64,000 bases of DNA, from the NCBI RefSeq assembly GCF_021869535.1, contig NW_026262712.1, positions 47,784,884 through 47,848,883 of the forward strand. The letters run 5' to 3'. Both the position numbers and the translations under genes were made by a program. The notes beneath the pieces were generated by a model. The model worked only from the letters and a program-made list of their open reading frames with translations. It was not told the DNA's origin and made no database searches. The stretch comes from Mytilus californianus. Lineage: Eukaryota; Mollusca; Bivalvia; Mytilida; Mytilidae. Each line of letters starts with the position of its first letter. Within the stretch, counting starts at the first letter, position 1. Below are positions 61,754-64,000 of the stretch, one piece after another.

Positions 61754-61805
<52 letters not shown>

Positions 61806-61960
61806 AATCACACCACAACACAAACACCATCACCACACACACCTCCGCCAATCTTTATGTTTCCATATAAATAACATTAAAGGTACAATGTTGATAATTG
61901 TGTACGCCAGACACACGTTTCGTCTGCAAAAGATCAAGATAAGGTTCATGGCCAAATACT
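61680..61960 (-). repeat. CA microsatellite plus family-2 fragment, copy B
   Basis: Uninterrupted CA run at 61757-61803, then the family-2 core in reverse near 61905-61930. The CA run is much longer than in copy A. Confidence 0.85.
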
Positions 61961-62444
61961 GCCCAAGCAATTCTACCAACAACAGATTAGATAATTATTG
62001 TCTTAAAACACGAAACTAATTTTACACTGCTTGGTTATTTTTTTTCGAAAGACGTATCAAGTTGATTAAAATTAGAAAAAAAAGAACCAGTTGAAGTTAC
62101 CAGAATAATAAGTAAGTACACTAGCCGCGCGATTAGTCTACATGTACATTTATTGCTCTCATATCGAAACAGATGGAATGCCGAATCAATTACGAAGATT
62201 AAAAGCATTGAAAACAAAAACTACGTAAAAAAATCAAATCTTAATTATCAATTTTTTCTATTACAAATAAAGGAACGTTAAGTACTGGTACTGGGCTGTT
62301 GGTATTCTCTGAGATCAGCAGTGGCATCGGTTCAGTGGTCGCACAGACACGTCACAGATTCCAAACTAATGATTTAATAATCCAGACGCACGTTTCTAGT
62401 CTATAAGCCAATGTAAGAATAATGTCAGTTCTGGATCACCTTAT

Positions 62445-62650
62445 AAAAATAAGAGGCTTTGGTATGATTGCTGATGAGACAAGTATATCCAAGAGAAACC
62501 AAATGGGGTAAAATCTAGCATTTATAGCTCACAATAAGGCCTTCAATAATTAGCGAAACCCCTACTGCGTAGTAAGCTATTGAAGACTCCAACTCAAAAA
62601 AGTTAAAACAATTCAAACGGGAAAAGTAGCGTACTGGTCTATTCACCAAA
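62445..62650 (-). repeat. Family-1 repeat, minus orientation, copy B
   Basis: Counterpart of 26945-27160, nearly identical. Confidence 0.7.
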
Positions 62651-63925
62651 CAAGAAACTATAAAGAATTATGATATCCAGCAACAAACAACATTTACTGA
62701 ATTAAAGGCTCCTGCCTTTGCACAGGCGCTTGCAGGATATGGCGGAATCTAACATTTTTGCGGGTGCCCATCCTTCTTCTAATATACACAGTAATATAAT
62801 GGCCAACAAAAGAACACACCATAAAATAAGTTGAAAAAGACTTTACTCATCGGATCGACAACTGGCCCACAAACAAACGTACAACAAGCTTCTTAATTAA
62901 AAGTACAGATCTTAGAGTACTCGCAGTTAACGAAAGCTATATCAATTTCTATAAGAATTAATACAAATAATGTTAAAAATCGTGTATATAACACTAGAAT
63001 ATAAATACCTACACATCCAGTTGATGTGACTTAAAGTCAGAGAAAAAAATATGATCTTGTGCACTGCAAAAATATAGGTATCAGGGGGTTAGAGTTTTTC
63101 TAGTCTATTGCAAATTTAGCAAGAGAATAAGAAGATACTTAAAAGCAATGAAAACCAAAAATTACAGCACAGAGACCCCAAATAAGGTGTTATTTGGTAA
63201 AGAGTCTCATTCAGTGATATTTCAATCGAAAATAAGTATTACATATAAAAGTGGAAGGGACATTTTGACTTTACAACAATTTACGAAACACCACAAATAA
63301 ACTTGATTTTTAAGCAATATAAAAGTCAAACTTGTGTTAGTTTATTCTTATATTTTTATTCATATAAGTATGACAAGGGTTTTGAACATGGAGTAAGATT
63401 AATGATATATAAGTCTGATCATTATTCTAAAGTGTCATTTTATAGATTTACACTTATGCTTCAGTTGTATTTCATGTTCTAGCCATTGATTATGCTTGTG
63501 GGGTTAAGAAGCAAAAATGATACCATTGGCGTCGAAATTAATCTGTCGTATAACAATAATATTATACTCTGATTAGAATTGTATTACATGAAAACAGATA
63601 CTAGTATCGATTTTTTATGTATCAATATTCGTCTATGTTTTTAATTTTAGATAAATCATTTTATCTCTTAGGAAGTAATTAGAACAACTCGACCCTTATA
63701 TAACATATGAAATTCAGATGGAAAAACCTTTGATTTTATGTAACATAACAAACTAATATGTTTGGAATAGAACAAAATTATTGTTTCACATCTTATTTGA
63801 ATAATAAAACACTGATAGAAAAATAAAATGACGATGATAGATAAACTAGTACTGAACGATCCAAGTATCCCCATGTGTTCTTTAAAAATGCAAAAATAAA
63901 TTGTTTGAAACACACAGACATATAC

Positions 63926-63932
63926 AGAGAGA

Positions 63933-63973
<41 letters not shown>
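63926..63973. repeat. GA microsatellite, copy B
   Basis: GA run with one GGG interruption near the window end; the CA part is reduced here. Confidence 0.95.
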
Positions 63974-63976
<3 letters not shown>

Positions 63977-64000
63977 AATACAGAATAATAATTATTATTA

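Larger units (their letters stand above)
38183..64000. repeat. Segmental duplication, copy B (truncated by window end)
   Basis: Partner of 2841-28600 in direct orientation, offset about 35.0-36.0 kb depending on intervening indels. Private to this copy are a roughly 550 bp composite insert (48491-49043), a 479 bp segment (54937-55415), about 80 bp near 42408-42488, about 280 bp inside an RT relic (57838-58113) and an expanded CA run (61757-61803). The left edge abuts an inverted-repeat transposon end. Matching still holds at the GA run (63926-63973), so the right edge is outside the window. Confidence 0.95.

Noticed and set aside
61619-62019. Two histidine/threonine-rich open frames
   Set aside because: Translations of the CA microsatellite and its surroundings.

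Overview
The window is AT-rich eukaryotic DNA with long introns, dense short interspersed repeats and retroelement relics. I read it as a marine bivalve, most likely a mussel of the genus Mytilus. The main clue is a repeat that recurs more than ten times per copy. It ends in a tail containing GAGAGTTGTCTCATTGGC followed shortly by ACCACATCTTCTTAT, which I recognise as typical of Mytilus. A tRNA-derived SINE with a mollusc-type 3' part and a GACGAAACGCGCGTCTGGCG repeat agree with this. No bacterial-type genes, CRISPR arrays or phage genes are visible.

The layout is dominated by one large direct duplication. Copy A runs from 2841 to about 28.6 kb. Copy B runs from 38183 to the window end, so its right edge is not seen. 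By eye the copies differ by a few percent plus several large insertions or deletions. Flanking sequence before copy A (1-2840) and the 9.6 kb spacer (28.6-38.18 kb) are single copy. The duplication may be a true tandem duplication or two haplotypes placed side by side by the assembler; the sequence alone cannot decide.

Each copy carries one intact four-exon gene (9637-16165 and 44956-52125, both +). It encodes a small secreted protein of 235 or 236 residues: a signal peptide, one PAN/apple-like domain and one divergent C-type lectin-like domain (CTLD). All three introns are phase 1, the pattern expected of shuffled extracellular modules. Both copies keep frame and splice sites. Introns and flanks hold relics of a reverse transcriptase (RT) element, its 3' tails, fold-back elements and many short repeats.

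The spacer holds other mobile-element debris: a LINE whose RT core has been deleted (about 30.5-32.7 kb), an adjoining SINE (32.74-32.98 kb), a broken gene for a Crypton-recombinase-type domain (33.67-34.0 kb), and a TIR-bounded, pogo-like DNA transposon remnant (35.89-38.18 kb) whose right end coincides with the start of copy B. No complete autonomous mobile element was found. I see no clear new enzymatic system; the most interesting objects are the young PAN-CTLD gene pair and the duplication boundary.
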